DNA of 8,347 nucleotides from Sedimenticola sp. (lineage in GTDB: Bacteria; Pseudomonadota; Gammaproteobacteria; Chromatiales; Chromatiaceae). Location of the stretch: positions 1 to 8,347 of the forward strand of contig JAUUYI010000078.1 in NCBI GenBank assembly GCA_030590525.1, read 5' to 3'. Positions 1-5,421 of this stretch are shown here, piece by piece; positions within the stretch are counted from its first letter, which is position 1, and each line of letters opens with the position of its first letter. Under the pieces are notes generated by a model, which was not told the DNA's origin, searched no databases, and was given only the letters and a program-made list of their open reading frames with translations. The position numbers and the translations under genes are program-made.

Positions 1-70
1 CGGAACGAAAACTGAAGGTGCGTATCTGGTTTGAACACCGCACTTTGCGGCAAGAAATAAAGATCGGGGC

Positions 71-438
71 ATGGCCACGAACAAAATAGGGCGTGTAATT
101 GATCGAGATCAGCTAAATGGTGACCCCCTTTCTTGCAAACGCCCTTTATGGATCAGCCGCCAGGTGCTGCGGGAGTTCATCGCCACACGCACCCGGCCGC
201 AGACCTTCGCTCAGTCATCAACGCCGGAAGTGGTGATCGAACGGGTGCGATATCTGGAAGCATGCTTTCAGGTGGCGGACGATACCGCCGCCGTGACTCG
301 ACAGCCCATCAAGTTGCTGGGTGATTTTAAGATCGGGGGCAAACAAGCCCACGATGCCAATATCGTGCCATGATCGCCAAACGGCAGATGCAGACTACCC
401 TTGTATCATTGGATGATCAGGCCGCAGCCAGCCGCTAA
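71..438 (+). pseudogene. PIN-domain (VapC-like) toxin remnant, truncated and frameshifted
   Basis: The reading frame from 71 to 373 encodes a segment that looks like the middle and C-terminal part of a PIN-domain ribonuclease toxin. It contains PLWISRQVLREF (about residues 25-36), RPQTF, a VIERVRYLEACFQVADDT stretch and GGKQAHDANIV (89-99), where the Asp in HDANIV would be a metal ligand. The usual N-terminal strand with the first catalytic Asp (a DTN-type motif) is missing; the first 24 residues look unrelated. At 368-373 the frame ends abruptly in a stop. Another frame continues from ATG 370 as MIAKRQMQTTLVSLDDQ, ending with TAA at 436-438, as expected if a short deletion followed HDANIV. 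I infer a dead toxin gene. PIN toxins cleave RNA and normally sit beside an antitoxin gene; the antitoxin that follows belongs more plausibly to the ParE-like toxin after it. The family call rests on remembered motifs. Confidence 0.55.
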
Positions 439-457
439 CCTATTTTGGAGAATCACC

Positions 458-637
458 ATGCACGCAGCGAAACAAGAGGCACTGGAGACCATCGGCAAGC
501 TGCCGGAAGATACGGGCATGGATGAGATCATGTACCGGCTCTATGTACTGGACAAGATCAGGAAGGGACAAGAAGCTGTGGAACAGGGCCACACCGTCAC
601 CAGCGAGGAGTTAAAACGGGAAATCGATTCATGGTGA
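458..637 (+). CDS. small antitoxin of a ParE/RelE-type toxin-antitoxin pair
   Basis: This encodes a 59-residue acidic, probably helical protein with EEIMYRLYVLDKI-like character (DEIMYRLYVLDKIRKGQ, about residues 21-37) and a C-terminal SEELKREIDSW. The start at ATG 458 is chosen over upstream in-frame codons because GGAG at 447-450 lies 7 nt before it. The stop (TGA 635-637) overlaps the start of the toxin pseudogene (ATG 631) by 7 bp, the layout typical of co-translated antitoxin-toxin pairs. Proteins of this size and pattern precede RelE/ParE-superfamily toxins in many proteobacteria and neutralise them by direct binding. I do not recognise a specific named family and give no symbol. The frame is intact although its toxin partner is broken, so it is now an orphan antitoxin. 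It could also be an inert relic that has not yet collected mutations. Confidence 0.6.
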   Translation: MHAAKQEALETIGKLPEDTGMDEIMYRLYVLDKIRKGQEAVEQGHTVTSEELKREIDSW

Positions 638-892
638 TCTGGTCGCAACCCGCCAAGGCCGATCTACGTTCCATCCATGATTTCATCGCCCACGATTCTC
701 GCCACTATGCCAAGAAGGTGACCCAGGATATCCGGGAGGGAGAAGGCCGATATCCTGGAGCAACTACCCAAGGCCGGAAGAAAGGTACCGGAACTCAACG
801 ATGATCATGTGAGGGAGTTATCCCTCTACTCCTACCGGCAGGCAGGGGATATCGAACGATAGTTTATACAGATTCATAAAAGCGCTGGGCCA
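631..892 (+). pseudogene. ParE/RelE-family toxin, frameshifted
   Basis: From ATG 631 the frame reads MVIWSQPAKADLRSIHDFIA and on to TQDIRE, a typical ParE N-terminus (strand followed by helix). After GAG 736-738 it runs into unrelated sequence and stops at TGA 805-807. The tandem duplication GGGAGGGA at 734-741 explains this: removing one 4-bp unit restores KADILEQLPKAGRKVPEL, then HVRELSLYSYR, which matches the family's central region. That frame then meets TAG at 860-862. Beyond it the same frame reads FIQIHKSAG, reminiscent of the C-terminal IH-containing strand of these toxins. The gene therefore has a 4-bp insertion and, it seems, further damage near the 3' end. Intact ParE/RelE toxins poison DNA gyrase or cleave mRNA; this copy should be inactive. 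The 3' boundary is approximate. Confidence 0.7.
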
Positions 893-933
893 AGGTGCTG
901 CCAACACCAAGGTCCAGCTAATCACAACTGCTA

Positions 934-965
934 TTGGGGTCGGAGTAAAGTTACTCTGACCCCAA
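934..965. repeat. near-perfect inverted repeat (hairpin)
   Basis: TTGGGGTCGGAGTAA (934-948) and TTACTCTGACCCCAA (951-965) are inverted copies over 15 positions with a single G/T wobble at 942/957 and only AG between them. Such compact GGGGTC...GACCCC hairpins resemble REP- or MITE-type intergenic repeats of proteobacteria; the family link is from memory and unchecked. No poly-T tract follows, so it is not a standard intrinsic terminator. Confidence 0.75.
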
Positions 966-1035
966 ATACTTTTCGGACCGCCCTGCCAAGTTAAACGGGA
1001 AACCCTCAAATTTTATCTGCCAATCGAGATTGTTG

Positions 1036-1155
1036 CAATAGTCAGAATTCGGAAGACGGTATCCAGAAGTCAGTATTCAGAATGGGGAACAGGGGAACCT
1101 TCCAGGAGTTGGCGCGATCCCATTCTGAATACTGACTCCTGTCCCCTGATACTTG
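1036..1155. repeat. two-armed 7-bp repeat element, copy 1
   Basis: The left arm (1036-1084) is seven in-phase heptads on the + strand: CAATAGT, CAGAATT, CGGAAGA, CGGTATC, CAGAAGT, CAGTATT, CAGAATG. The right arm (1121-1155) is five heptads on the - strand, read 5'-3' from 1155 as CAAGTAT, CAGGGGA, CAGGAGT, CAGTATT, CAGAATG. Both arms end with the same CAGTATT-CAGAATG pair followed by GG, facing each other across a 36-bp centre (1085-1120). They form a perfect 19-bp inverted repeat, 1068-1086 against 1119-1137. The consensus is roughly CAGNANT. No open reading frame or transposase is associated. Confidence 0.8.
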
Positions 1156-1181
1156 CATCCCGGCCGGCAAGCCCTTACCTT
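1153..1181 (+). promoter_or_regulatory. candidate rnpB promoter (weak)
   Basis: TTGCAT (1153-1158) and TACCTT (1176-1181) are separated by 17 bp and would start transcription about 1188-1189, exactly where the RNase P RNA P1 helix begins. Each hexamer matches the sigma70 consensus at only three positions, so the call rests on placement. The first bases of the -35 overlap the last heptad of the repeat element. An 11-bp inverted repeat, CCCTGATACTT (1144-1154) and AAGTATCAGGG (1182-1192), flanks the site. Confidence 0.35.
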
Positions 1182-1188
1182 AAGTATC

Positions 1189-1570
1189 AGGGAGTCGGCC
1201 GGATGGTCGCGCTTCCGCCCTTCGGGGTGGCAGCGAGGAAAGTCCGGGCTTCGAAGGGCAGGGTGCCAGGTAACGCCTGGGAGGCGCAAGCCTACGGAGA
1301 GTGCCACAGAAAATATACCGCCCGTTTGCCGTCTCTGGATGGTGGCGGGTAAGGGTGAAATGGTGCGGTAAGAGCGCACCGCGCTGCTGGTAACAGCAGT
1401 GGCAGGGTAAACCCCACCCGAAGCAAGGCCAAATAGGGGGGCAGTCGGCTGTTGCCGCAACGTGTGGTCCGCACGGCCCCCGGGTAGGCCGCTAGAGGCA
1501 TGCGGTGACGCATGCCCCAGATGAATGACCGTTCTCGACAGAACCCGGCTTACAGGCCGACTCCCTACTT
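1189..1570 (+). ncRNA. rnpB: RNase P RNA, bacterial type A
   Basis: This is the catalytic RNA of ribonuclease P, which removes the 5' leader of tRNA precursors. The conserved blocks occur in order: GAGGAAAGTCCGGGC near the 5' end, AGGGCAGGGTGCCAGGTAAC, GGTAAGAGCGCACCGC, GCAAGGCCAAATAGGGG, CCGGGTAGGCC, CAGATGAATGACCG and ACAGAACCCGGCTTA. The terminal helix P1 is visible as GGGAGTCGGCC (1190-1200) pairing with GGCCGACTCCC (1555-1565), extended by A1189-T1566. P18 is a perfect 8-bp stem (1497-1504 with 1509-1516) closed by a GTGA tetraloop of GNRA type. Size and layout match the E. coli RNA. Both ends are inferred from P1; the 3' end could differ by several bases. rnpB directly upstream of mraZ is an arrangement I recall from pseudomonads and other gammaproteobacteria. 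I see no clear intrinsic terminator after it. Confidence 0.96.
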
Positions 1571-1753
1571 TATACCTCAAATCGAACTGTTCACTCTCTG
1601 AACATAAAACGCCCTGAAAATCTTCGGGAATTACTTTAACTGCACATTTTAGAGTGCTGTTTTAGCGTGTCTTATTCTTTTATTTCCCTCTAATATTCGA
1701 TGTAACCTCCTGTCTTTTAAGGAACTTTCCCTCATTTTGGTGGAGTAATTTTC

Positions 1754-1782
1754 TTGACGAAGAGTGAAGTGGTACCTATTAT
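1754..1782 (+). promoter_or_regulatory. sigma70-type promoter of the mraZ (dcw) operon
   Basis: TTGACG (1754-1759) and TATTAT (1777-1782) are each one mismatch from consensus and are separated by the optimal 17 bp. The predicted start is about 1788-1790, giving a leader of roughly 53 nt before mraZ. The position corresponds to the Pmra promoter known from E. coli. The -10 box abuts the first MraZ box. Confidence 0.85.
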
Positions 1783-1816
1783 GGGGATAAGTGGTGAAAA
1801 GTGGGTAATCCTGGAA
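1782..1816 (+). promoter_or_regulatory. MraZ operator: four TGG boxes at 10-bp spacing
   Basis: TGGGG (1782), TGGTG (1792), TGGGT (1802) and TGGAA (1812) begin exactly 10 bp apart, placing each on the same face of the helix. MraZ is known to bind direct TGGGN repeats separated by 5 nt upstream of its own gene and to repress the dcw promoter, and the spacing here is the same. An extra TGGTA at 1770 lies 12 bp before the array. The boxes run from the end of the -10 into the transcribed leader, consistent with autorepression. The fourth box is degenerate. Confidence 0.75.
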
Positions 1817-1842
1817 ATGGTTGATTAGGGGGGGTCGGTATT

Positions 1843-2298
1843 TTGTTTCGGGGTGTCAACAGGCTCAATCTGGACGCGAAGGGGCGTCTCGCGATCCCAA
1901 CCCGGTATCGGGAAGAGCTGCGGGAGCGTTGTGCGTCTGAGTTGGTGATTACCGTCGATACCGATCGCTGCCTGCTGATCTACCCGTTGCCGGAATGGTT
2001 GGAGATCGAACAGAAACTGATGCGGCTCCCTTCCTATAACAAGGCGGCTCGCAGGTTGCAGAGGCTGCTGGTGGGGCATGCGACGGAGGTCGAGATGGAT
2101 GGGCAGGGACGGGTGCTCCTGCCACCCCCGCTACGAGAATTTGCTGGTCTGACGAAACATGCCGTCATGATCGGCCAGGGCACTAAGTTCGAGTTGTGGG
2201 ATGAGGGGCGTTGGAATGAACAACGCGATGACTGGCTGGAAGAGGCCGATCTGAGCGAGTTGGACCTCCCCGCTGACCTGGAATCTCTATCGATCTGA
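1843..2298 (+). CDS. mraZ: transcriptional regulator MraZ
   Basis: MraZ is a DNA-binding repressor that controls the dcw operon from its own promoter and acts as a ring-shaped oligomer. The 151-residue product has the expected two tandem SpoVT/AbrB-like halves. Each carries its signature: DAKGRLAIPTRYRE at about residues 11-24, and DGQGRVLLPPPLRE at 86-99. RRLQRLLVGHA (70-80) and KFELWD (115-120) are also typical. The start is TTG at 1843, chosen because the product then begins MFRGVN, the conserved N-terminus of the family. A run of seven G (1828-1834) 8 nt upstream can serve as a ribosome site, though it is not a canonical GGAGG. The length equals that of E. coli MraZ. The promoter and MraZ boxes lie immediately upstream. 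The next gene begins 146 bp downstream, an unusually wide gap for this cluster. Confidence 0.96.
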   Translation: MFRGVNRLNLDAKGRLAIPTRYREELRERCASELVITVDTDRCLLIYPLPEWLEIEQKLMRLPSYNKAARRLQRLLVGHATEVEMDGQGRVLLPPPLREFAGLTKHAVMIGQGTKFELWDEGRWNEQRDDWLEEADLSELDLPADLESLSI

Positions 2299-2406
2299 CA
2301 GAAGTCAGGAGTCAGGAGTCAGAAGACAGAAGTCTGGAGTCAGGATGGGATAACGGCAGGTCCCAATAGGTTCTTCGGTTTTTATCATTCTGAATACTAT
2401 TTTCTA
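2299..2406. repeat. two-armed 7-bp repeat element, copy 2, inside the dcw operon
   Basis: Starting on the base after the mraZ stop codon, seven in-phase heptads run to 2347: CAGAAGT, CAGGAGT, CAGGAGT, CAGAAGA, CAGAAGT, CTGGAGT, CAGGATG, followed by GG. After a 38-bp centre (2348-2385) the opposite arm begins with CATTCTG (2386-2392) and AATACTA (2393-2399), then a degenerate TTTTCTA. The design is that of the element at 1036-1155: seven left heptads ending in CAGRATG-GG, a 36-38 bp centre, and a right arm opening with CATTCTG-AATACT. The right arm here is shorter and decayed. It fills most of the mraZ-rsmH gap. No terminator-like GC stem followed by T residues is evident. Confidence 0.75.
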
Positions 2407-2444
2407 TTCCATTCGAGTGGCATGAACGGGCATATGGTTTGAGC

Positions 2445-3380
2445 ATGGCAGCGATTACCGAACATTGGCCAGTGCTGTTTCAGGAAGCGGTGGCAGCCCT
2501 GAATATCGAGCCGGGAAGCCGATGTGTGGATGGAACCTTTGGCCGGGGTGGGCACAGTGGGGCCATCCTGGAGTTGCTTGGCCCGCAGGGCGCACTGCTG
2601 GCCATCGATAAGGACCCGGATGCAGTGGCGTTCGGGCGTGAACGTTTTGGCGGTGATCCCCGTTTCCATATAGAGCAGGGTTCATTCGGAATGTTGAAGC
2701 GTTTTACTGACAGCAGGGGATGGAGCGGCGAGGTAAGCGGGCTATTGCTGGATCTCGGGGTCTCGTCTCCCCAGCTGGATCGGCCGGAACGGGGTTTCAG
2801 TTTCATGGCGGAGGGTCCTCTGGATATGCGCATGGATAACAGTGCTGGTGTGACCGCCGCCGGCTGGCTGGCAGGGGCGGAGAAGGGGGAGATCATCCAG
2901 GTGTTGAAGGAATATGGGGAGGAGCGGTTTGCCCGGCGTATCGCGACTGCCATCGTGGATGCCCGTGCGCTGCAGCCGATCGATACCACGGCACGCCTGG
3001 CGGAGATCATCAGCGGGGCGGTGCCAGTGCGTGAGAAGGGCAAGCATCCGGCCACCCGCAGCTTCCAGGCGATCAGGATCCACATTAACCGGGAGTTGGA
3101 AGATCTGCGGGAGTGCCTGGATCAGGCCCTGGAGGTGCTTGCTGTCGGTGGTCGTATGGTGGTGATCAGTTTCCACTCCCTGGAGGATCGTATCGTCAAG
3201 CGCTTCATCCGGAAGCACAGCCTTGGCGATCGGTTTCCCCCGGGTGTGCCGGTTACCCAGGCAGAGCTTTGCCCTCGGCTGAGAGGTATCGGCAAGGCAC
3301 GCCGAGCCTCCCCGGAAGAGATCAGAAATAACCCGAGGGCACGCAGTGCAGTGCTGCGGGTTGCGGAGCGGCTGGCATGA
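2445..3380 (+). CDS. rsmH: 16S rRNA (cytosine(1402)-N(4))-methyltransferase RsmH
   Basis: RsmH (formerly MraW) uses S-adenosylmethionine to methylate N4 of C1402 in the ribosomal P site of 16S rRNA. The 311-residue product shows the family landmarks in order: DGTFGRGGHS (29-38, the SAM-binding loop), AIDKDP (53-58), DLGVSSPQLD (103-112), GFSFMAEGPLDMRMD (117-131), then YGEERFARRIA, KHPATRSFQAIRI and ISFHSLEDRIVKRF, ending with NPRARSAVLRVAER. Length and motifs agree with E. coli RsmH. ATG 2445 is preferred by homology; TTG 2439 would add two residues, and neither has a strong ribosome site. A six-codon reading frame (MNGHMV, 2422-2442) ends just before the start and might couple translation. 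The stop overlaps the ftsL start in an ATGA. Confidence 0.96.
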   Translation: MAAITEHWPVLFQEAVAALNIEPGSRCVDGTFGRGGHSGAILELLGPQGALLAIDKDPDAVAFGRERFGGDPRFHIEQGSFGMLKRFTDSRGWSGEVSGLLLDLGVSSPQLDRPERGFSFMAEGPLDMRMDNSAGVTAAGWLAGAEKGEIIQVLKEYGEERFARRIATAIVDARALQPIDTTARLAEIISGAVPVREKGKHPATRSFQAIRIHINRELEDLRECLDQALEVLAVGGRMVVISFHSLEDRIVKRFIRKHSLGDRFPPGVPVTQAELCPRLRGIGKARRASPEEIRNNPRARSAVLRVAERLA

Positions 3381-3649
3381 GCCGGGCGCGGCTGTTCCTG
3401 CTGCTGTTTCTGGGGGTGTCGGTGCTGGTGTCGGCGATGGGTGTGGTATATGCGAAATACACGTCTCGCCGATATTTCGTGCAGCTGCAGACGCTGCAGG
3501 CAGAGCGGGATGCGATCGAGGTGGAGTGGGGGCGCCTGCAACTGGAGCAGAGCACCTGGGCCACCCATGGCCGGGTGGCGCGAATCGCGGGCAGGAAGTT
3601 GCAGATGCATCTGCCGAAGGCGGAAGAGATGATGGTAGTCAGACCCTGA
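3377..3649 (+). CDS. ftsL: cell division protein FtsL
   Basis: FtsL is a small bitopic membrane protein that forms the FtsQ-FtsL-FtsB complex and helps activate septal murein synthesis by FtsW-FtsI. The 90-residue product has a short positively charged N-terminus (MSRAR), one membrane segment (about 6-26, rich in Leu, Val and Ala), and a periplasmic coiled coil (about 33-60) with heptad-spaced hydrophobics such as LQTLQAERDAIEVEWGRLQL. A C-terminal VARIAGRKLQMHLP region follows, typical of the family. Sequence conservation in FtsL is low, so the call rests on this architecture and on position between rsmH and ftsI. It starts in an ATGA overlap with rsmH, with GGAG (3365-3368) 8 nt upstream. 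It ends 2 nt before ftsI. Confidence 0.92.
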   Translation: MSRARLFLLLFLGVSVLVSAMGVVYAKYTSRRYFVQLQTLQAERDAIEVEWGRLQLEQSTWATHGRVARIAGRKLQMHLPKAEEMMVVRP

Positions 3650-3651
3650 AT

Positions 3652-5421
3652 ATGGCGCAGTTGAAAAAGAAAAAACGCGGCACAAGAGCAAAACGGGAAA
3701 AGCCGGTGGTGACGCCACGCTATCAGGCACGGCGCTGGTTTTTGCTGGGTCTGCTCGCGGTTTCGGCCATAGCCTTGGGATGGCGGGCGGTCGACCAGCA
3801 GATATTCGAGACGGATTTTCTCCAGAATGAGGGGCAGCGACGCCACCTGAGGGTGGTGGAGGTGCCGGCCCACCGGGGGATGATCACTGATCGGAAGGGT
3901 ATGCCGCTGGCAATCAGCACCCCCGTAGACTCGGTGTGGGCCAACCCACGGTTGCTCTCCCCGGACCAGCGGGTATTGGGACCCTTGGCAAAGGTGCTGG
4001 GGTTGAAGGTGGATTCTATGCGGCAGTTGCTGGCACGAAACAGCAACCGCTCCTTCGTCTATCTCAAGCGGCGGGTCAACCCGGACCTGGTGGAGCAGTT
4101 GAACAAGCTGTTGAAGCGTAATTCAATCAGTGGGATCGGGTTACAACGAGAATTTCGCCGTTTCTATCCCGGGGGTGAGGTATTTGCCCACGCGGTTGGA
4201 TTTACCAATGTGGATGACCAGGGGCAGGAGGGGCTGGAGCTGGCGTACGATCAGTGGTTGCGCGGATCTCCAGGGCGCAAACGGGTAATTCGGGATGGTC
4301 ACGCCCGTGTGGTGAAGGATGTGGAGAGCATTCTGCCGCCCAGGCCCGGAAAAGATCTGGTCCTCAGTATCGATCGCCGGCTGCAGTTTCTCGCTTATCG
4401 GGAACTGAAGACGGCGGTTGCCCGGAATAAGGCGAAAGCAGGGACGGCGGTGATCCTGGACGTGGGCACCGGTGAGGTGCTGGCAATGGTCAACCAGCCA
4501 TCCTACAACCCCAATGGCGCGAAACGGGGGCGGCGAGGGCACTTTCGTAACCGGGCAGTGACCGACGTGTTCGAGCCTGGCTCCACTATGAAGCCGTTCA
4601 CCGTCGCGGCTGCCCTGGAGTCCGGGCACTATCGCCCGGAGACCCTGATAGACACGAACCCCGGTTATATCAAGGTAGGGAGGAACCGGGTACGGGACCA
4701 TGACAACCTGGGAGTGATAGATCTGACCACCGTGATCCGCAAATCCAGTAACGTAGGTGCCAGCAAGATTGCCCTGGCGCTGCCTCGGGAGTCACTCTGG
4801 TCGCTCTACTCCAGGGTAGGGTTTGGTGATTCGACCGATACCGGTTTTCCCGGGGAGGCGAATGGTCAGCTCACCCCGTTCGAGCGTTGGGCCAGAATTG
4901 ATCAGGCGACCCTCTCTTTTGGTTATGGGTTGTCGGTTACTGCACTGCAGCTGGCCCGGGCTTACTCGGTGCTGGCGGCAGACGGGGTGCGGCACCCGCT
5001 CTCCCTGCTGCGTCTGGATCAGCCACCGGAGGGCGAGCAGGTGGTGAGTGCCGGCAGTACGCGGGCACTGCGTCGGATGATGGAGACAGTGGTTTCCACA
5101 GAAGGTACCGCACCCCTGGCAATGGTGCCCGGGTACCGGGTGGCGGGTAAGACCGGGACGGTCAAGAAGAGTGTGGCCGGTGGCTACTCCAAGGACAAAT
5201 ATCTGGCACTGTTTGCGGGAATGGTGCCCGTCAGCGCCCCCAGGCTGGTGATGGTGGTGATGATCGATGAGCCTGCTGCCGGAAAGTATTATGGGGGCCA
5301 GGTAGCCGCCCCGGTATTTTCCCGGGTGATGGCGGGTGCGATGCGGCTGCTCAATATTGCACCGGATGCCCTGGAGAGCCCGGGTCAGCAGCTTGCTGCT
5401 GTGGAGGGCGTGGAAAGATGA
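3652..5421 (+). CDS. ftsI: septal peptidoglycan transpeptidase FtsI (PBP3)
   Basis: FtsI is the division-specific class B penicillin-binding protein. It cross-links septal peptidoglycan in the periplasm with FtsW as glycosyltransferase partner. The 589-residue product is almost the same length as E. coli FtsI. It has a basic cytoplasmic tail (KKKKRGTRAKR), a single membrane anchor at about 29-44, a pedestal domain including RGMITDRKG (75-83), and a transpeptidase domain. The catalytic motifs are all present: STMK with nucleophile Ser311, SSN at 365-367 and KTGT at 500-503. The frame stays open about 100 codons upstream through ftsL, but ATG 3652 is chosen because the protein then has the family's tail and anchor and does not overlap ftsL. 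No strong ribosome site is visible, so translation is probably coupled to ftsL. Its stop overlaps the murE start in an ATGA. Confidence 0.97.
   Translation: MAQLKKKKRGTRAKREKPVVTPRYQARRWFLLGLLAVSAIALGWRAVDQQIFETDFLQNEGQRRHLRVVEVPAHRGMITDRKGMPLAISTPVDSVWANPRLLSPDQRVLGPLAKVLGLKVDSMRQLLARNSNRSFVYLKRRVNPDLVEQLNKLLKRNSISGIGLQREFRRFYPGGEVFAHAVGFTNVDDQGQEGLELAYDQWLRGSPGRKRVIRDGHARVVKDVESILPPRPGKDLVLSIDRRLQFLAYRELKTAVARNKAKAGTAVILDVGTGEVLAMVNQPSYNPNGAKRGRRGHFRNRAVTDVFEPGSTMKPFTVAAALESGHYRPETLIDTNPGYIKVGRNRVRDHDNLGVIDLTTVIRKSSNVGASKIALALPRESLWSLYSRVGFGDSTDTGFPGEANGQLTPFERWARIDQATLSFGYGLSVTALQLARAYSVLAADGVRHPLSLLRLDQPPEGEQVVSAGSTRALRRMMETVVSTEGTAPLAMVPGYRVAGKTGTVKKSVAGGYSKDKYLALFAGMVPVSAPRLVMVVMIDEPAAGKYYGGQVAAPVFSRVMAGAMRLLNIAPDALESPGQQLAAVEGVER

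Larger units (their letters stand above)
893..1188. other. gene-free spacer with repeats, upstream of rnpB
   Basis: I see no credible coding region here on either strand; the short frames lack recognisable protein features or ribosome sites. The stretch holds the hairpin at 934-965, the two-armed heptad element at 1036-1155 and a candidate rnpB promoter at 1153-1181, all listed separately. The 60 bp between the hairpin and the heptad element show nothing I recognise. Confidence 0.6.

Noticed and set aside
3..89. Open frame from the window edge (product ending GAWPRTK) as the 3' end of an upstream gene
   Set aside because: Only 28 codons are visible, with no recognisable motif. A frame open to the edge for this length is common by chance.
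818..1009. Minus-strand 63-codon frame across the hairpin region
   Set aside because: It overlaps the toxin pseudogene and the hairpin, has no ribosome site I can see, and its product is unrecognisable.
1036..1155. CRISPR array from regularly spaced short repeats
   Set aside because: The units are contiguous 7-mers without spacers and occur in two opposing arms; no cas genes are present.
1077..1580. Long minus-strand open frame of 167 codons
   Set aside because: It lies antisense to rnpB, whose conserved RNA blocks and P1 helix fully explain the sequence; the protein is low-complexity and unrecognisable.
1584..1630. Intrinsic terminator for rnpB
   Set aside because: GTTCA/TGAAC (about 1588-1603) and CCC/GGG (1612-1628) form only weak stems and no T-run follows; I could not support a terminator.
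2348..2385. Transcription terminator in the centre of repeat copy 2, because of the TTTTT at about 2379-2383
   Set aside because: No stable GC stem precedes the T residues, and a terminator here would cut off the essential downstream genes.
3346..3651. N-terminal extension of FtsI through the ftsL region from GTG 3346
   Set aside because: The extension is out-of-frame ftsL and rsmH sequence with no FtsI-like features. ATG 3652 gives a 589-residue protein with a normal tail and membrane anchor.
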